Assembly (NCBI GenBank): GCA_020628615.1
Contig: JAHDEV010000018.1
Location: forward strand, 1-32,865
DNA: 32,865 nucleotides
From: Dokdonia sp.
GTDB lineage: Bacteria > Bacteroidota > Bacteroidia > Flavobacteriales > Flavobacteriaceae
Direction: 5' to 3'
The notes below the pieces were generated by a model. The model did no database searches, had not been told where the DNA came from, and saw nothing but the letters and a program-made list of their open reading frames with translations. Position numbers and translations under genes: made by a program. Shown here piece after piece: positions 32,711 through 32,865 of this stretch (the first letter of the stretch is position 1; the number at the start of each line of letters is the position of its first letter).

Positions 32711-32865
32711 ATGAGCATATTTTTTATCCTAGTTGGATTAGTACTGTTAGTAGTAGGAGGGGAGTTTTTGGTACGAGCATCTGTAGGGTTATCTTTTAAA
32801 CTCAACTTGTCTAAAATGGTGATAGGGCTTACAGTTGTATCTTTTGCAACCTCTGCTCCAGAACT
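32711..32865 (+). CDS. Calcium/sodium antiporter (CaCA family), N-terminal part, cut by window end
   Basis: 51 complete codons are visible. The sequence has a first membrane helix (MSIFFILVGLVLLVVGGEFLV), then RASVGLSFKLNLSKMVIGLTVVSFATSAPEL. This is the alpha-1 repeat of YrbG-like Na+/Ca2+ exchangers, with the ion-binding GLTVVSFATSAPE motif. It should be an inner-membrane protein with about ten helices. It is divergent from rel/spoT, and the reading frame is open to the window end. Confidence 0.93.
   Translation, partial: MSIFFILVGLVLLVVGGEFLVRASVGLSFKLNLSKMVIGLTVVSFATSAPE

Noticed and set aside
1-32865. Defence island, prophage or integrative element
   Set aside because: No integrase, transposase, restriction, toxin or phage structural gene is present; the gene set is housekeeping plus a T9SS module.

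Overview
The window looks like a chromosomal segment of a marine flavobacterium (Bacteroidota, Flavobacteriaceae; Dokdonia-like is a guess). Reasons: a type IX secretion / gliding cargo protein followed by a PorP/SprF partner and an OmpA protein; promoters of the Bacteroidota form (TTG, about 19-20 bp, TAnnTTTG); DUF3667 proteins; a low-GC genome; and no consistent Shine-Dalgarno sites. I count 28 protein genes, two of them cut by the window ends. No tRNA, rRNA, CRISPR array, phage or transposase gene is visible.

Layout. 1-5023: tail of an upstream gene, a thioredoxin-fold protein, the c-di-AMP synthase CdaA in apparent operon with two tandem DUF3667 zinc-ribbon membrane proteins, then a membrane class III nucleotide cyclase. 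5060-9851: an MsbA-like ABC exporter and TruA (minus strand, overlapping), a divergent YfcE-type phosphoesterase, a cyclophilin-FKBP fusion, and a DinB/YfiT enzyme. 9936-13262, minus strand: a KASIII enzyme, an ABC1/UbiB-type kinase and a TetR-like regulator. 13577-15481: dnaK. 15786-22575: T9SS adhesin-like protein, PorP/SprF, and OmpA/PD40 protein. 22664-26336: two alpha/beta hydrolases, a degenerate small acetyltransferase, a lytic transglycosylase and a thioredoxin-fold protein lacking one active-site Cys. 26511-32495, minus strand: an OstA/LptA-like protein, then rel/spoT, fur and purA in tight order. The start of a Na+/Ca2+ antiporter closes the window.

The most unusual feature is not a gene. 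A 16-bp perfect palindrome, CGCTTTCGCGAAAGCG, or a close variant of it, occurs 11 times, about once every 3.2 kb, with surprisingly even spacing (interval CV about 0.28 by hand). Most copies are intergenic. Three lie inside genes, and one of these encodes the signal-peptidase site of the OstA-like protein. One copy sits exactly in the spacer of the predicted truA promoter. Each strand of the core contains GCGAAAGC, an oligonucleotide known for its exceptionally stable mini-hairpin. Other notable points are a second, synonymously diverged DnaK C-terminus after the dnaK stop codon, the cdaA-DUF3667-DUF3667 operon next to a cyclase with a non-canonical specificity pair, and exact 175-residue super-repeats in the T9SS cargo protein.
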